A stretch of 64,000 nt of DNA, taken from Bacillus canaveralius. GTDB lineage: Bacteria; Bacillota; Bacilli; Bacillales; Cytobacillaceae. The stretch lies in assembly GCF_002860125.1 (NCBI RefSeq), contig NZ_PGVA01000028.1, forward strand, positions 124,001 through 188,000, given 5' to 3'. Under the pieces are notes generated by a model. The model did no database searches. It saw only the letters and a list, made by a program, of their open reading frames with translations, and was not told the origin of the DNA. Every line of letters starts with the position of its first letter. The first letter of the stretch is position 1. The position numbers and the translations under genes are program-made. This document shows positions 1 through 10,021 of this stretch, piece by piece.

Positions 1-854
1 ACCATCTCGGATAAAGAAGCCCGGTATAGTATCGAACGGTGTGTTCCCCCATCGTTATAGGTAACCGTATGTAATACCAGACCCTCCCTTGGGGTGAATC
101 CAAAACGGATCTTCCACTTTTCCCAGCTAATTTCATGTCCATTAATATCAAAACTTGGACCTTCTTGCTGAATTATGTCTAAAGGTTTTATAGTTTTTCT
201 TAGTTCCCCTAGTTGGTCAGCCCTATAATTTCCATCGAGTGGAGGGAATGGGATTACTTCTTTGTCAACGACTTTGACTACTTGCATAGTATCTAAATTA
301 ACAAATGCATAGAGACCCGAGATAGGACGAGCATAACCATTATCGTTATCAGAAGCTTTGTACCAGCAAAGCGTACGTGCTAGCCGCACGCCGTTTTCTT
401 CCACAAATCCAAAGTTCCCCACTGACCATGGATCAGCCATAACTAAGTCAAAGTTTGTAATCCCTCTTTTGATGAAGGCAGCTTGCATTTCAGGATTCTC
501 TTTTACTGCCTTTTCACATTCTATAAATTCATCAAGCATGATGGCAGGTTGTACATTTGGTATGAACCGCCAGGACTTCACCTTTTCATTGTTTAAGGAA
601 ACGATGGCTTCATAAGTTTTGGCCTCTGCATTATCGAGCAATACTAAAAACGCTTGTCTCTCGATTGGGTCATCCTCTTTATAATTTAAGACTATAGCTT
701 TGGGTGGCTCATGTAATGTCACACTGACAAAACGGTAAGAGTTATTCAGGTCTTTCTCCTTTTTTAAGGTCGCAGTTGCAAGTGCGATCTCTTCAACAGT
801 TAGGGGCTCAAGGGGATGAGTGATTTTTTTTCCTTTATCAGTAATACTGGCCAT
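1..854 (-). CDS. Primary-amine oxidase (copper amine oxidase), N-terminal part, cut by window edge
   Basis: The reverse strand opens with ATG after a good ribosome site (AAAGGAG) and reads 284 codons without a stop to the window edge. The translation (start MASITDKGKKITHPLEPL) matches the N-terminal domains of copper/topaquinone amine oxidases, including the stretch VLHTVTYNDGG that follows these domains in bacterial members. The family oxidises primary amines to aldehyde, ammonia and H2O2. Bacterial members are about 640-690 residues, so the topaquinone tyrosine and the copper histidines lie outside the window. It is divergent from an AraC regulator, with an aldehyde dehydrogenase beyond that, which fits amine to aldehyde to acid catabolism. 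Family call is firm; the substrate (phenylethylamine or tyramine type) is inference. Confidence 0.85.
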   Translation of the reverse strand, partial: MASITDKGKKITHPLEPLTVEEIALATATLKKEKDLNNSYRFVSVTLHEPPKAIVLNYKEDDPIERQAFLVLLDNAEAKTYEAIVSLNNEKVKSWRFIPNVQPAIMLDEFIECEKAVKENPEMQAAFIKRGITNFDLVMADPWSVGNFGFVEENGVRLARTLCWYKASDNDNGYARPISGLYAFVNLDTMQVVKVVDKEVIPFPPLDGNYRADQLGELRKTIKPLDIIQQEGPSFDINGHEISWEKWKIRFGFTPREGLVLHTVTYNDGGTHRSILYRASLSEM

Positions 855-1386
855 AATCAAAACTCCTTTACAATAGAATAGATAGTAAATCAGACAAACC
901 ATTCATAAGGAAAATCGATTTGTATAAAATTAATGATATCTGTTTTCATCAGAAGTTTATTGTAAAAAGCGGAATTATGGTGCTCATACTCTGTAAAAAT
1001 ATTAATACTTCATAAAGTAATTTCACCGTATTAACACTGAATAGATTGACACTCCTTTAACTAAAAAATATTTACAATTAATCAAATAGCATTTAAGATA
1101 GCATTATCGGTTTTAAGAATATTCAAAAAATTTCACAAACTGTGTTAATAAAGTTGAGATCTGGAAATGAGTAAGTTGATTTACCCTATAGATAGGAGAA
1201 TATAGTAGTTTAGTATCCGTAAGGTTAGAAACAAGTGATATAAATAAATATGGATATGCTGGTTAGGGACCTAATAAAAATTCTATTATTACTCAAACCC
1301 TTATATTACATAATTTGATGAGTTATTCAAACTCTTCTGAGTTAGTTAAATTTGAATTTTTCTAAAATATAAGGAGTGAGCCTAAT
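855..1386. other. AT-rich divergent intergenic region
   Basis: About 530 bases between the divergent amine oxidase and AraC genes. It is very AT-rich and has no convincing open frame. It must hold the two divergent promoters and probably the regulator's binding sites, but I could not single out a clear -35/-10 pair or operator. Confidence 0.5.
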
Positions 1387-2226
1387 TTGAAAACTAATGT
1401 AAAGTTAGCAGGAAAATATTTTTTTCCTTCTCAACCTGAAATCGAAAGTAATACCCAGCAATATAAAGAAGTAAAAGCAAAAGGGCATTTATGTAAGGAT
1501 ATTGCGCTATTTTATCAATTCAAAACTAAAAAAAATGAAATCAGCTCGTTTTCAGTTATTCCAGATGGCTGCTTTGATATTCTTTTTTGTTGTGGTTCGA
1601 ACAAACATTCTGCTGTACTTTGGACCAGTCCGCTTCACCGAACCACGCAACATGATTTTGAAAGCGAATGTGACTATTTTGGTATTAGATTTTTACCTGA
1701 GCAAAAAGTTTTTAAACTAAAGAATTCCATGAAAGAGTTACTTGGTAAGAAAATTCCTTTATTAGATGTTATCTCTTTAGATTCTTCCATTGTAGAGAAA
1801 ATCGGAGCAGCAAAATCTTTTTATGAGCGAATCGTGCTATTTGAAACGTTTATCAAAAATAGCGCATCCAGCTTGAATTATAGTCTAAATATAGTTGAAT
1901 ATTCTATTAAGAAAATTTACTCATCAAACGGACTAATTAATATTGACAAATTATCTAATGAGACGGGATATTCAGCTCGTCATTTACGCAATAAATTCGA
2001 GGAATATATTGGATTTTCACCAAAACAATTCAGTGAAATAGTTAGATTTCAAAATTCATTAGCTATGGTCCTTCATACAGACAACATTAATTTATTAGAT
2101 GTAGTTCATGAAAATGGCTATCATGACCAAGCGCATTTTATTAAGGGATTTAAGAAGTTTGCCCATTTGACCCCCATACAATTTAAAGAAGTTGTTTCTC
2201 AATATCCATATAATAAAAAGTTTTGA
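1387..2226 (+). CDS. AraC-family transcriptional regulator
   Basis: 279-residue protein starting at TTG, chosen because AAGGAGTGAG sits 7-9 bases upstream and no ATG is better placed. Residues about 1-155 look like the DUF6597-type sensor domain found before AraC helix-turn-helix regions (motif VIPDGCFDILF near residue 58). Residues about 170-275 carry two HTH motifs of AraC type, with NETGYSARHLRNKFEEYIGFSPKQF and a second VVHENGYHDQAHFIKGFKK. It stands between the divergent amine oxidase and the aldehyde dehydrogenase, so it probably controls these in response to an amine or its aldehyde; that role is inferred from position only. Confidence 0.8.
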   Translation: MKTNVKLAGKYFFPSQPEIESNTQQYKEVKAKGHLCKDIALFYQFKTKKNEISSFSVIPDGCFDILFCCGSNKHSAVLWTSPLHRTTQHDFESECDYFGIRFLPEQKVFKLKNSMKELLGKKIPLLDVISLDSSIVEKIGAAKSFYERIVLFETFIKNSASSLNYSLNIVEYSIKKIYSSNGLINIDKLSNETGYSARHLRNKFEEYIGFSPKQFSEIVRFQNSLAMVLHTDNINLLDVVHENGYHDQAHFIKGFKKFAHLTPIQFKEVVSQYPYNKKF

Positions 2227-2713
2227 GAATTTAAAAACGAAGTTTCTCTCCGGAATACCTTCCTACTACAAACACTCTCAGTAAGAAAGTTATCAAAAAC
2301 TTACGCAGACAAATAATTCTTTTCTATGCTAATTTCTGAGTTATATACCATAAAATAACAATCTGTTAGTAAATTATCAACAAACCCGTTATTTCAAGTT
2401 AATAAGTTTCACTGGAACAGATAAAATTAGGGAGTCAACCTCCACCTTTGTGTTATTTAGTGTGCTGTCTGACTAAATTATCTCAAGGATGTGGCATGGT
2501 GCCCCCTTTTTTTAGTATTTTTGGTTTTCGGATATATAAGAGAGTACTACTCATTAGAAAGCATTTGAGTATTTTATTTAATTCAAAACACATTTTCTTA
2601 ATATTCCGTTTTTTACAATTATCAAAAAACAAATTAAGTTATCTTTTATAACAATAGAAGAAAACCATTGCAGCTTACAGTTCTAAAAAAACTCGATTTC
2701 AAGGAGTGAAAAA
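2227..2713. other. Intergenic region before the aldehyde dehydrogenase
   Basis: About 490 AT-rich bases with no credible gene. A short GGCA-TGG-TGCC hairpin followed by a T run near 2492-2515 could be a weak terminator for the AraC gene. No confident promoter was found. Confidence 0.4.
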
Positions 2714-4198
2714 ATGGAGAAGACAGTAGGGTTTAGCTTAAAACCTAGAGTGGCAGAATTTATTAATGGTCACAAGAAACTCTTCATTAATGGTGACTGG
2801 GTGAATGCGTTATCAGGAAAGACGTTTGAAACCATAAATCCTTCAACGAGTGAAGTCCTTACTCGTGTCGCAGAAGGAGGTAAAGAAGATATTGAGCGTG
2901 CGGTTAAAGCAGCAAGGAAAGCTTTTGAAACTGGTTACTGGTCGAAAATGAGCGCAGCCAACCGCAGTCGATTGATATACAAGCTAGCTGATTTAATGGA
3001 AGAACACAAAGAAGAGCTTGCGCAACTAGATACATTGGATAATGGGAAGCCGATTCGTGAAACCACCAATGGGGATGTGCCTCTTGCGATTGAGCATTTT
3101 AGATATTATGCAGGCTGGGCCACAAAGATTGTAGGTCAAACAATTCCGGTAGAAGGAAATTACTTTAATTACACACGCCACGAGCCTGTTGGTGTAGTAG
3201 GACAAATTATCCCATGGAACTTCCCTCTCCTTACAGCGACATGGAAGCTAGGAGCGGCTTTAGCCACTGGTTGTACAGTGATTTTAAAGCCAGCCGAACA
3301 AACCCCTCTTTCTGCGTTATATCTTGCTAAATTAGTACAGGAAGCTGGATTTCCAGCAGGTGTTCTCAATGTAGTTACAGGTGCAGGAGAAACAGGCGCA
3401 CACTTAGTTGATCATCCTGATGTAAACAAAATCAATTTCACAGGTTCGACTAAAGTCGGAAAGAAAATTATGGTAAAAGCATCCAAAACATTAAAGCGCC
3501 TTACGCTCGAACTTGGCGGAAAATCACCGAATATTATTCTTCCCGACGCAGATATGTCTCAGGCGATTCCAGGAGCATTAAATGGAATTATGTTCAACCA
3601 GGGGCAGGTGTGTTCCGCGGGTTCCCGGCTATTTATTCAAAAAAAGGTTTACGATAATGTGATAGCAGATCTCGTGTCGTATGCTAAAAGTATAAAACAA
3701 GGGAATGGAATGGATCCGGATACTGCTATGGGGCCGCTTGTGTCCCAAGAACAGCATAACCGTGTCTTGACTTACATTCAAAAAGGGAAAGAAGAAGGAG
3801 CTGAACTGCTTACAGGCGGTTCTGTACCACTTGAAGCAGGATTTTTTGTAGAGCCAACTATCTTTTCTGATGTAAATGATAAGATGACCATAGCTAAGGA
3901 GGAAATCTTCGGACCAGTTTTAGCAGCAATGCCATTTGAAGATATTGATGAAGTTATTAGCCGGGCAAACCTTTCCGAGTACGGACTAGCTGCGGGTGTA
4001 TGGACAGAAAGCATTAAGAACGCTAATTATGTAGCACACCGCTTAAAGGCTGGAACTGTTTGGGTTAACTGCTATAACGTGTTTGATGCTGCTTCACCAT
4101 TTGGCGGTTATAAGCATTCTGGATTCGGACGTGAAATGGGTACTTATGCTCTAAATAACTATACTGAAGTAAAGAGCATTTGGATAAGTTTGGAATAA
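2714..4198 (+). CDS. dhaS: NAD-dependent aldehyde dehydrogenase (DhaS-like)
   Basis: 494 residues, full length for the ALDH superfamily, with AAGGAGTG eight bases before the ATG. Visible family marks are the N-terminal substrate/cofactor region (IIPWNFPLL), the FTGSTKVG nucleotide-binding turn, LELGGKSPNIILPDAD with the general-base Glu, and GQVCSAGSRLF with the catalytic Cys. The sequence closely resembles what I remember of B. subtilis DhaS. It oxidises aldehydes to acids with NAD(P)+. Its place beside an amine oxidase suggests it removes the aldehyde that enzyme makes, as FeaB does in phenylethylamine catabolism. The enzyme class is certain; the substrate is inferred and the symbol is a similarity-based suggestion. 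Confidence 0.85.
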   Translation: MEKTVGFSLKPRVAEFINGHKKLFINGDWVNALSGKTFETINPSTSEVLTRVAEGGKEDIERAVKAARKAFETGYWSKMSAANRSRLIYKLADLMEEHKEELAQLDTLDNGKPIRETTNGDVPLAIEHFRYYAGWATKIVGQTIPVEGNYFNYTRHEPVGVVGQIIPWNFPLLTATWKLGAALATGCTVILKPAEQTPLSALYLAKLVQEAGFPAGVLNVVTGAGETGAHLVDHPDVNKINFTGSTKVGKKIMVKASKTLKRLTLELGGKSPNIILPDADMSQAIPGALNGIMFNQGQVCSAGSRLFIQKKVYDNVIADLVSYAKSIKQGNGMDPDTAMGPLVSQEQHNRVLTYIQKGKEEGAELLTGGSVPLEAGFFVEPTIFSDVNDKMTIAKEEIFGPVLAAMPFEDIDEVISRANLSEYGLAAGVWTESIKNANYVAHRLKAGTVWVNCYNVFDAASPFGGYKHSGFGREMGTYALNNYTEVKSIWISLE

Positions 4199-4403
4199 AA
4201 TACAAAGAATTATCGATATTTAGAGCTGTTTTCTTACACAAAGGATTTTATTCAATATGTAGACCGTGTAAGAGGGGCGTCTCTATTCGCTGATTGTAAG
4301 TATAAGGCGATCTTGTAGTAACTAAGGCACTGCGTAATGCATCTGATTTAAATAATGAAAGTCTAATAATCTTAATTTCAGATAAAAAAAGGAGGATATA
4401 TTA
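4199..4403. other. Intergenic region with a possible short coding remnant
   Basis: Non-genic spacer. One frame (about 4209-4318) reads some 34 codons of plausible protein (LELFSYTKDFIQYVDRV) ending in TAG, without a start or ribosome site. It may be a decayed fragment or chance; I could not name a family. Confidence 0.3.
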
Positions 4404-4622
4404 ATGACGAGCGGGAAAATTACACTTATTTTTGTATTGTTTAACTGCTTAATGTTCTCCACTTTAGTTTTTCCACCATTTTTTAAGTTATTTAACAAAA
4501 TTGAGCCGTGGATTTTTGGACTACCTTTTGTTCAGTTTTGGATCATATTTGTAATAACCGTTATTTCACTTTCTTTTATTGTATGGTACAAAATCGAAGA
4601 GGCAAGGGGTGAGTTAGAATGA
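4404..4622 (+). CDS. Small membrane protein, DUF3311 type, symporter partner
   Basis: 72 residues with two hydrophobic helices (about residues 5-28 and 40-62) and the IEPWIFGLPFVQFW pattern typical of DUF3311 proteins. These small proteins are nearly always encoded directly upstream of a sodium:solute symporter, as here, where the stop overlaps the next start by four bases (ATGA). A strong AAAGGAGGA site precedes the ATG. The biochemical role is unknown; a subunit or stabiliser of the transporter is the usual assumption. Confidence 0.8.
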   Translation: MTSGKITLIFVLFNCLMFSTLVFPPFFKLFNKIEPWIFGLPFVQFWIIFVITVISLSFIVWYKIEEARGELE

Positions 4623-6112
4623 ATGCCATTATATCCATTTCTGTTATATTAGCATTTTTTGTAATCAATGCGATTGTCATTAAAATATTTCACCGAGAAC
4701 AGGATACGTTAGAAGAGTATGCCGTTGGTGGACGATCTTTTCCATGGATTCTTAGTTTATTTGGATTTTTGGGCGCGTGGTATGTAGGGGCAATGTATAC
4801 TGGATTTTTTGCTGATTCAGCGAATATAGGAATATTTTCACAATATGCTGCTGTCTATTCTGTGGGAACAATAACCGTCATGTATGTTTTGGTAAGGCCT
4901 GTATGGATTTGGGGGAAATTATATAATTTAGAAACGATTGCTGATTTCATTGAGTTAAGATACAACAGTAAAGCGTTCGCAACGTTCATTGCTATATTCA
5001 CATTTTTGTTTTGGAGTCCATGGCTTATTGTTGAAATAAAGACAATCGGTTATTTAGTTTCTGCAGCTACCTATGGTGTTGTTCCTTTTAATGTGGGATT
5101 GGTTTTGGTTAGCCTATTTGTCATAATATATTGCTGGTTAGGAGGATCAAGAGCGAGTGCTGTGGGAAGTCTGGTGCAAGGAATATTTTTCACGTTCATT
5201 GGTAGCATCACTGTCTTGTACCTGTTTAATAAAGCTTATGGCGGATTCACGACTATGTTTCAAATGGTTGCGGAAAGGGCGCCTGAATTATTAATTATTA
5301 ACGATAAAATAGGTTACGGTGTATGGAGTTCTGCGATTATCGCCGGAATACTCGGTGGAATGATGAGTCCTGCAATTTTTGCTCGTATGTATATGTCAAA
5401 AAGCGTAAAGGAGGCTAAAAAATCTGCTTTAGGTGTCCCGATTATTGGAGCAGCTTTTACTATAATACTTTTGTCCTTAGGTTTAGGAGGAAGTCTGCTT
5501 AATGGTTTTCCAGAAGATGCTCAATCCGGTATCTTTTGGATGGCAGAACAATATGGGGGACCAGTAGTCCTTGGGTTAATTGGAATATTTGCAATGGCTG
5601 CAAGTATGTCTACCATCAGTGCCGTTGTAACAGCTGCCGCAGTCATGATTGGGAAAAACATGTTAGGGCTATTTGACTTGAATAGAAGACAAATTCTTAA
5701 ATATGCGAAACTGTTAACACTAAGTGTAGGTATTATTGCTATCTTCATAGCGACAATGGAAATTTCAAGATTGGTTAGCATTATCCTTTATCTTTATGAT
5801 TGCATAGCTCAAGTTGCTGTACCAATAATTTTAGGGGTCTTTTGGAAGAAGGGGCATAAATATGGAGCGGCAGCCGGAACGATTGTGGGCATGTCTATTG
5901 TCTTATTAAAAGGCCCTTTTCCTTGGTTGGTAAGCTGGGCTGGTGGACTTTCGGCTGGCCTTGTGGGACTATTGCTAAATCTAATTATTTATATTGTTGT
6001 CTCCGCTGCTTTGCCAAAACAGAATCATGTTGATCAACTGTTCGATGACTTAAATAACGGTTCGGACACGAAGATTAAGATAAAATTAAAAGGAGGTGAA
6101 ATCGCACAGTAA
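4619..6112 (+). CDS. Sodium:solute symporter (SSS family)
   Basis: 497 residues, about 13 hydrophobic segments, full length for the SSS family. Characteristic stretches include EEYAVGGRSFPW at the N-terminus, WLGGSRASAVGSLVQGIFF around residue 175 and an ASMSTISAVVTAAAVMIGK segment. These permeases couple uptake to Na+. It is translationally coupled to the DUF3311 protein and is followed by an amidase, so the likely cargo is an amide, amine or carboxylate used by this block. The substrate cannot be read from the sequence. Confidence 0.85.
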   Translation: MNAIISISVILAFFVINAIVIKIFHREQDTLEEYAVGGRSFPWILSLFGFLGAWYVGAMYTGFFADSANIGIFSQYAAVYSVGTITVMYVLVRPVWIWGKLYNLETIADFIELRYNSKAFATFIAIFTFLFWSPWLIVEIKTIGYLVSAATYGVVPFNVGLVLVSLFVIIYCWLGGSRASAVGSLVQGIFFTFIGSITVLYLFNKAYGGFTTMFQMVAERAPELLIINDKIGYGVWSSAIIAGILGGMMSPAIFARMYMSKSVKEAKKSALGVPIIGAAFTIILLSLGLGGSLLNGFPEDAQSGIFWMAEQYGGPVVLGLIGIFAMAASMSTISAVVTAAAVMIGKNMLGLFDLNRRQILKYAKLLTLSVGIIAIFIATMEISRLVSIILYLYDCIAQVAVPIILGVFWKKGHKYGAAAGTIVGMSIVLLKGPFPWLVSWAGGLSAGLVGLLLNLIIYIVVSAALPKQNHVDQLFDDLNNGSDTKIKIKLKGGEIAQ

Positions 6113-6228
6113 AATTATATACTAATCAATTGTTCGACTCACAAGCGCAAGCTATACAAAAATAATATAAAAATATTTCAGAATTTAAAAAATATTTTTA
6201 CGAGTGATTAATGGAGGAGGAAAAAACC

Positions 6229-7662
6229 ATGACTCAGAAAGATGAATTAGCCTGGAAATCTGCATTGGAGCTTTCATATTTGATTCGAACGAAAAAGATT
6301 TCTCCTGTAGAAGTAGTAGAAATTTGTCTTGAAAGGATAGATCGTATAAACCCGATAATAAATGCATTTTGTACATTGATTCCAGAACAAGCACGCGAAT
6401 CTGCAAAACTGGCAGAGAGCCAAGTAATGAAAGGTATCTCTCTAGGTCCATTACATGGGATCCCAATTGCAATAAAAGACCTAACACCTGTAAAAGGTGT
6501 TAGGTTAACGATGGGCTCAAAATTGTATGCTGAGCAAGTTGCAACAGAGGATGCAATAGTAGTTAAGAGGATCAAACAAGCAGGTGGAATTATTGTTGGA
6601 ATGACGAACACACCTGAATTTGGTTTTAAAGGAACAACAGATAATCTATTATTTGGTGCTACACGTAATCCTTGGAAGCTTGATAGAATATCAGGGGGTT
6701 CAAGCGGAGGATCAAGTGCTGCTGTTGCAGCAGGGTTAGTCCCTTTTGCTGAAGGAAGTGATGGGGGTGGTTCAATTCGGATTCCGGCTGCGATTTGTGG
6801 AGTTTATGGTTATAAAGCAACTTACGGACGAATTCCGTATGAAACAGTAGGTCCTTTTTATTCCCAAGCACCCTTCATTCATTTTGGACCTATCGCAAGA
6901 ACTGTATCTGATGCTGCTCTTCTTTACTCAGTTATGGATGGGAGTGCGGAAGATGAACCATTTACTTTCCCAATAAAAGAAAATATTTTTGAGACTCTAG
7001 AAACGGGGATTCAAAATTTAAAAGTAGCTTACTGTCCGGATCTTGGTTTTTTTGAAATCGATCCTGAAGTTCGAAAAGCATGTGATAATGCTACTGGTAT
7101 CTTTAAAGAATTAGGGTGTATTGTTGAAGAAGTAAATCCAAGGTTTGAAAATCCAAAGAAAAATATTGAAGAAGCATGGGCAACTCTTTGGTATGGAATG
7201 GTAGCGACTTCGCACGGTAGTTTATCTCAAGATAAGCTGGAACTACTTGACCCAAAAGTACAGGAATTTATTAAACTTGGAAAAGAATTGAAAGCAACAG
7301 AATACATTCAAGCAAATAAAGCTCGTGAGGAAGCGTGGTCAAAACTGCAGAACATTTTTAAAGAATATGACATCATAATATGTCCAACTACAGCAGTTCC
7401 AGCATTTTCTCTAGATACTTGGGGACCTACAGAAATTAATGGAAAGCCAATCAATCCTTTCCATGGTTGGTTTTTGACTTATCCTATTAATCTTACAGGT
7501 CATCCAGCGGCTTCTATCCCGTGTGGATTTTCTGGAGAGGGATTACCCATTGGCTTGCAAATTATTGGACGTCGTTTAGAGGATGAGACTGTATTTCGTG
7601 CTTCCCGTGCCTTCGAACGATTATCTCCATGGAGCGAAATGCGTCCTCAATTCCAATCTTAA
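6229..7662 (+). CDS. Amidase (amidase-signature family)
   Basis: 477 residues from the ATG at 6229. An in-frame ATG 18 bases earlier overlaps the GGAGG ribosome site and is rejected. The Ser-cisSer-Lys triad of the family is visible: Lys83 in AIKDL, Ser158 in GGSSGGSS and nucleophile Ser182 in GGGSIRIPA. Such enzymes hydrolyse amides to acid and ammonia. The length and the lack of GatB/GatC neighbours argue for a catabolic amidase, not GatA. It is probably co-expressed with the symporter about 115 bases upstream. Substrate unknown. Confidence 0.85.
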   Translation: MTQKDELAWKSALELSYLIRTKKISPVEVVEICLERIDRINPIINAFCTLIPEQARESAKLAESQVMKGISLGPLHGIPIAIKDLTPVKGVRLTMGSKLYAEQVATEDAIVVKRIKQAGGIIVGMTNTPEFGFKGTTDNLLFGATRNPWKLDRISGGSSGGSSAAVAAGLVPFAEGSDGGGSIRIPAAICGVYGYKATYGRIPYETVGPFYSQAPFIHFGPIARTVSDAALLYSVMDGSAEDEPFTFPIKENIFETLETGIQNLKVAYCPDLGFFEIDPEVRKACDNATGIFKELGCIVEEVNPRFENPKKNIEEAWATLWYGMVATSHGSLSQDKLELLDPKVQEFIKLGKELKATEYIQANKAREEAWSKLQNIFKEYDIIICPTTAVPAFSLDTWGPTEINGKPINPFHGWFLTYPINLTGHPAASIPCGFSGEGLPIGLQIIGRRLEDETVFRASRAFERLSPWSEMRPQFQS

Positions 7663-7922
7663 ATTGGTAGATTGGATTATTGTTAAAATACACAGAGAAT
7701 TTAAATGTGCAAGTAAGGAAGCAGTTTGTGAATTACTACACCCTTTAAGAAAATCCTCAGCATGGAGGTAAACTCCTTGCTGTTCAAATTAACTTTTGCC
7801 AATTCTTTGTGCATTCACAAGAAGGGACTCATAAAGGCAGTCATAAGGTTAGTTGTGATATCAAAAATAGTTAAATGGCTTGTACATGACAGTACGAAAA
7901 GGAATCAGAGAGAAATGAAACA
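7663..7922. other. Intergenic spacer between convergent genes
   Basis: About 260 bases between the amidase and yjcF. No credible gene or clear regulatory element besides the hairpin at its right end. Confidence 0.4.
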
Positions 7923-7959
7923 GGGCTAAACAAAAATTTGTTACTGTTTCGTTTAGCCC
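7923..7959. terminator. Bidirectional terminator hairpin
   Basis: Inverted repeat GGGCTAAAC ... GTTTAGCCC (9-bp stem) between the converging amidase and yjcF genes. Both flanks are T-rich in the relevant direction, though without a long uninterrupted T run. Confidence 0.65.
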
Positions 7960-7966
7960 TTAGCAT

Positions 7967-8392
7967 TTATTTTGTGAATTTTTTCATCGTTTTATGGGGG
8001 ATACCTGCATCTAAAAACTCCCCTGAAACAACTTCATAGCCCAAGCGGCTATAAAAGGGAATAGCATGGGTTTGTGCGTTAAGCTTTAAGGCCGATATCC
8101 CATTGCCGGCGGCATATGCTTCTATTGCAGCCATTATCGCTTTACCGGCTCCGGTCTTTCGGTACTCCTGTAGCACACAAATGCGTTCAACCTTTCCAAA
8201 ACCATCAACAACCCGGAAACGGCCGGCACCAGCAGGAGTTTCACCATCATATAAAACAAAGTGAACTGCGTTGGATTCGAACTGGTCTATTTCTTCTTCT
8301 TCTGGAACTTGCTGTTCTTCAACGAATACCTTCTTACGGACTGTAAAGGCATCCTCTAATTCTTGTTCGGTCGAAACGGTAGTGACTTTCAA
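7967..8392 (-). CDS. yjcF: GNAT-family N-acetyltransferase YjcF
   Basis: 141 residues, TTG start overlapping the yjcG stop, with AAAGGAT as ribosome site inside yjcG. The acetyl-CoA-binding core [18 protein letters not shown] is the GNAT motif A, and the C-terminal [11 protein letters not shown] matches B. subtilis YjcF. The acceptor substrate is unknown. It is the third gene of a yjcH-yjcG-yjcF run in the same order as in B. subtilis. Confidence 0.85.
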   Translation of the reverse strand: MKVTTVSTEQELEDAFTVRKKVFVEEQQVPEEEEIDQFESNAVHFVLYDGETPAGAGRFRVVDGFGKVERICVLQEYRKTGAGKAIMAAIEAYAAGNGISALKLNAQTHAIPFYSRLGYEVVSGEFLDAGIPHKTMKKFTK

Positions 8393-8910
8393 TTTTGATT
8401 ATCCTTTCCCAGGCGAAATGTTTCATATACAGTCCATTGGCCGCTTTCCAGCTGATAAAGGAGGTGGAAGCGGTCTACGGTTTCTTCATGGTCAATATCC
8501 AGCATTTTTAAAGAACCGTATACATCCGAATGTTCTGCATCCGATAGATTTTGCCCGATTGTAATATGAGGAACAAAAGCATACTCGGGCTGGCCATCAT
8601 CAAAGCTTTTTAGAAACTCGTTATGCAGGCCTTCCAATTGTTCTGTAACTTCAGCTTTTAAATAGATTACATTGTTTACCGGATGAAATGAACTGACCCG
8701 GTATACCCTCAGCCTAAACGGTTCGTAGTTCCCGGCGATCTCCTCAAGTTTTTTAGTCAGTTCTGTGATCTGTTCTTCTGTTGCCTCAAACCCGCTTCTC
8801 AACGTCAAGTGTGGCGGAATTAACGCGTAGTGTGTATCATAACGTTTTCGATAAGAGTTGGCTAAATCTTGCAGCTTTTTTGTCGGAAAAATAACGATAC
8901 CGAATTTCAT
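8389..8910 (-). CDS. yjcG: 2H phosphoesterase / 2'-5' RNA ligase-like protein YjcG
   Basis: 173 residues. It has the two HxT motifs of the 2H phosphoesterase fold: His34-Thr36 in PPHLTLR and His115-Thr117 in VPHITIG. The start ATG follows GGAGGTC. It closely resembles B. subtilis YjcG, whose physiological substrate is not established; the fold acts on 2',3'-cyclic or 2'-5' phosphodiesters. Overlaps yjcF by four bases, so the pair is translationally coupled. Confidence 0.88.
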   Translation of the reverse strand: MKFGIVIFPTKKLQDLANSYRKRYDTHYALIPPHLTLRSGFEATEEQITELTKKLEEIAGNYEPFRLRVYRVSSFHPVNNVIYLKAEVTEQLEGLHNEFLKSFDDGQPEYAFVPHITIGQNLSDAEHSDVYGSLKMLDIDHEETVDRFHLLYQLESGQWTVYETFRLGKDNQN

Positions 8911-9117
8911 ATTATGACCTCCAATTTTATAATTTGGGATTTATGAGATTGAATTAAATGTCAAGGAGTTAAAATTCGAACATGCACGCCAATGTAAAAA
9001 GGAGCCGGAATTGAACTGTTTTAGAAAAAAAAGAATTTAATACGATTATAACAAATCTTCTGAATTGATAGGTTAATTATACCCCTCTTGCCCCGAAAAA
9101 GCATATATTAGCCAAAT

Positions 9118-9840
9118 TTAAAACATTGTTCCCAGAGCCTGTCTTAAATTGGGCTGCCAATAGGACCAAGTATGATTGCCGGCAAATTCTTCAAAATGGT
9201 ACGGAAAGCTTTTTTTCTGGAACACCTCCGCTAGATGGCGGTTCGGTGTCAGGAAGTCCCTATCGTTTTCGCTCGACGTTTTAACATTGGTTTCTTGATT
9301 TCCGACTACATGGTATATATGTACTAAAGGCGGGGACTGAAAGGCTTCTACAAGTTCAAGCACCCGATCGTTCACAAACGGAGACTGGAGAATTATCCGT
9401 CCAAATATATTGGGATATTCCAACGCCGTCATTAAAGACACGGTCGCTGCCAGCGAGTCGCCGATCAGTGCTCTGCCCATGCCCATTTGATAGGTTGGAA
9501 ACTGTTTATCTAAAAATGGGACAAGTTCATGGGCGAGAAAACGTATATAGTTTTTCTGCTGGCTTCCTTGCGGGTGATATTTTTCGCGTCGATCTTTGAC
9601 ATCTTTGTAGGGCACACCAATGATAATGACATTTTCTATTTCTTTATTATGCAGCAATTCATCGGCGATGCGCCCGATTCTGCCAAATTGAAAATAATCC
9701 TTTCCGTCAGATGCGATTAACAGAGAATATTTATAAAGAGGTGAGAAGGAAGCCGGTAAATAAACGAGAATATTTACATCTTCCCCCAACTCTTTGCTTG
9801 GAATCGTCATATCTTTGATTGTACCTCGTGGAATTTCCAT
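9118..9840 (-). CDS. yjcH: Putative esterase YjcH (alpha/beta hydrolase)
   Basis: 240 residues from the ATG preceded by TTGGAGGAAACAGCA; an in-frame TTG further upstream sits inside the ribosome site and is rejected. Alpha/beta-hydrolase fold of the esterase D/enterochelin-esterase type (PF00756): nucleophile Ser in IGDSLAA and catalytic His in GNHTWSYW near the C-terminus. Length and neighbours match B. subtilis YjcH. Natural substrate unknown. Confidence 0.85.
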   Translation of the reverse strand: MEIPRGTIKDMTIPSKELGEDVNILVYLPASFSPLYKYSLLIASDGKDYFQFGRIGRIADELLHNKEIENVIIIGVPYKDVKDRREKYHPQGSQQKNYIRFLAHELVPFLDKQFPTYQMGMGRALIGDSLAATVSLMTALEYPNIFGRIILQSPFVNDRVLELVEAFQSPPLVHIYHVVGNQETNVKTSSENDRDFLTPNRHLAEVFQKKSFPYHFEEFAGNHTWSYWQPNLRQALGTMF

Positions 9841-9960
9841 TGCTGTTTCCTCCAATGCTCAGACCCACTGTCGTGCTTTTTAAAAGGCTTTTTATGCGAT
9901 TTTATCATAACATTTGCAGAAATGCTTTTTTGGCTATCCAGCATCAACTTTCGACAATTA

Positions 9961-9969
9961 TGTTATAAT
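9961..9969 (+). promoter_or_regulatory. Extended -10 promoter element
   Basis: TGTTATAAT is an extended -10 (TGnTATAAT) about 50 bases before the DinB-fold gene. No good -35 is visible, which is acceptable for extended -10 promoters. Confidence 0.45.
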
Positions 9970-10021
9970 ACGAATATTCTGAACGTAATTGTAAAATTAA
10001 AACATAACAAGGGGGAAAAGC

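Noticed and set aside
2486-2510. TGGCATGGTGCCCCC as a possible sigma-54 promoter
   Set aside because: The -24 part fits partly, but the -12 TTGC element is missing; it is better seen as a small hairpin before a T run.
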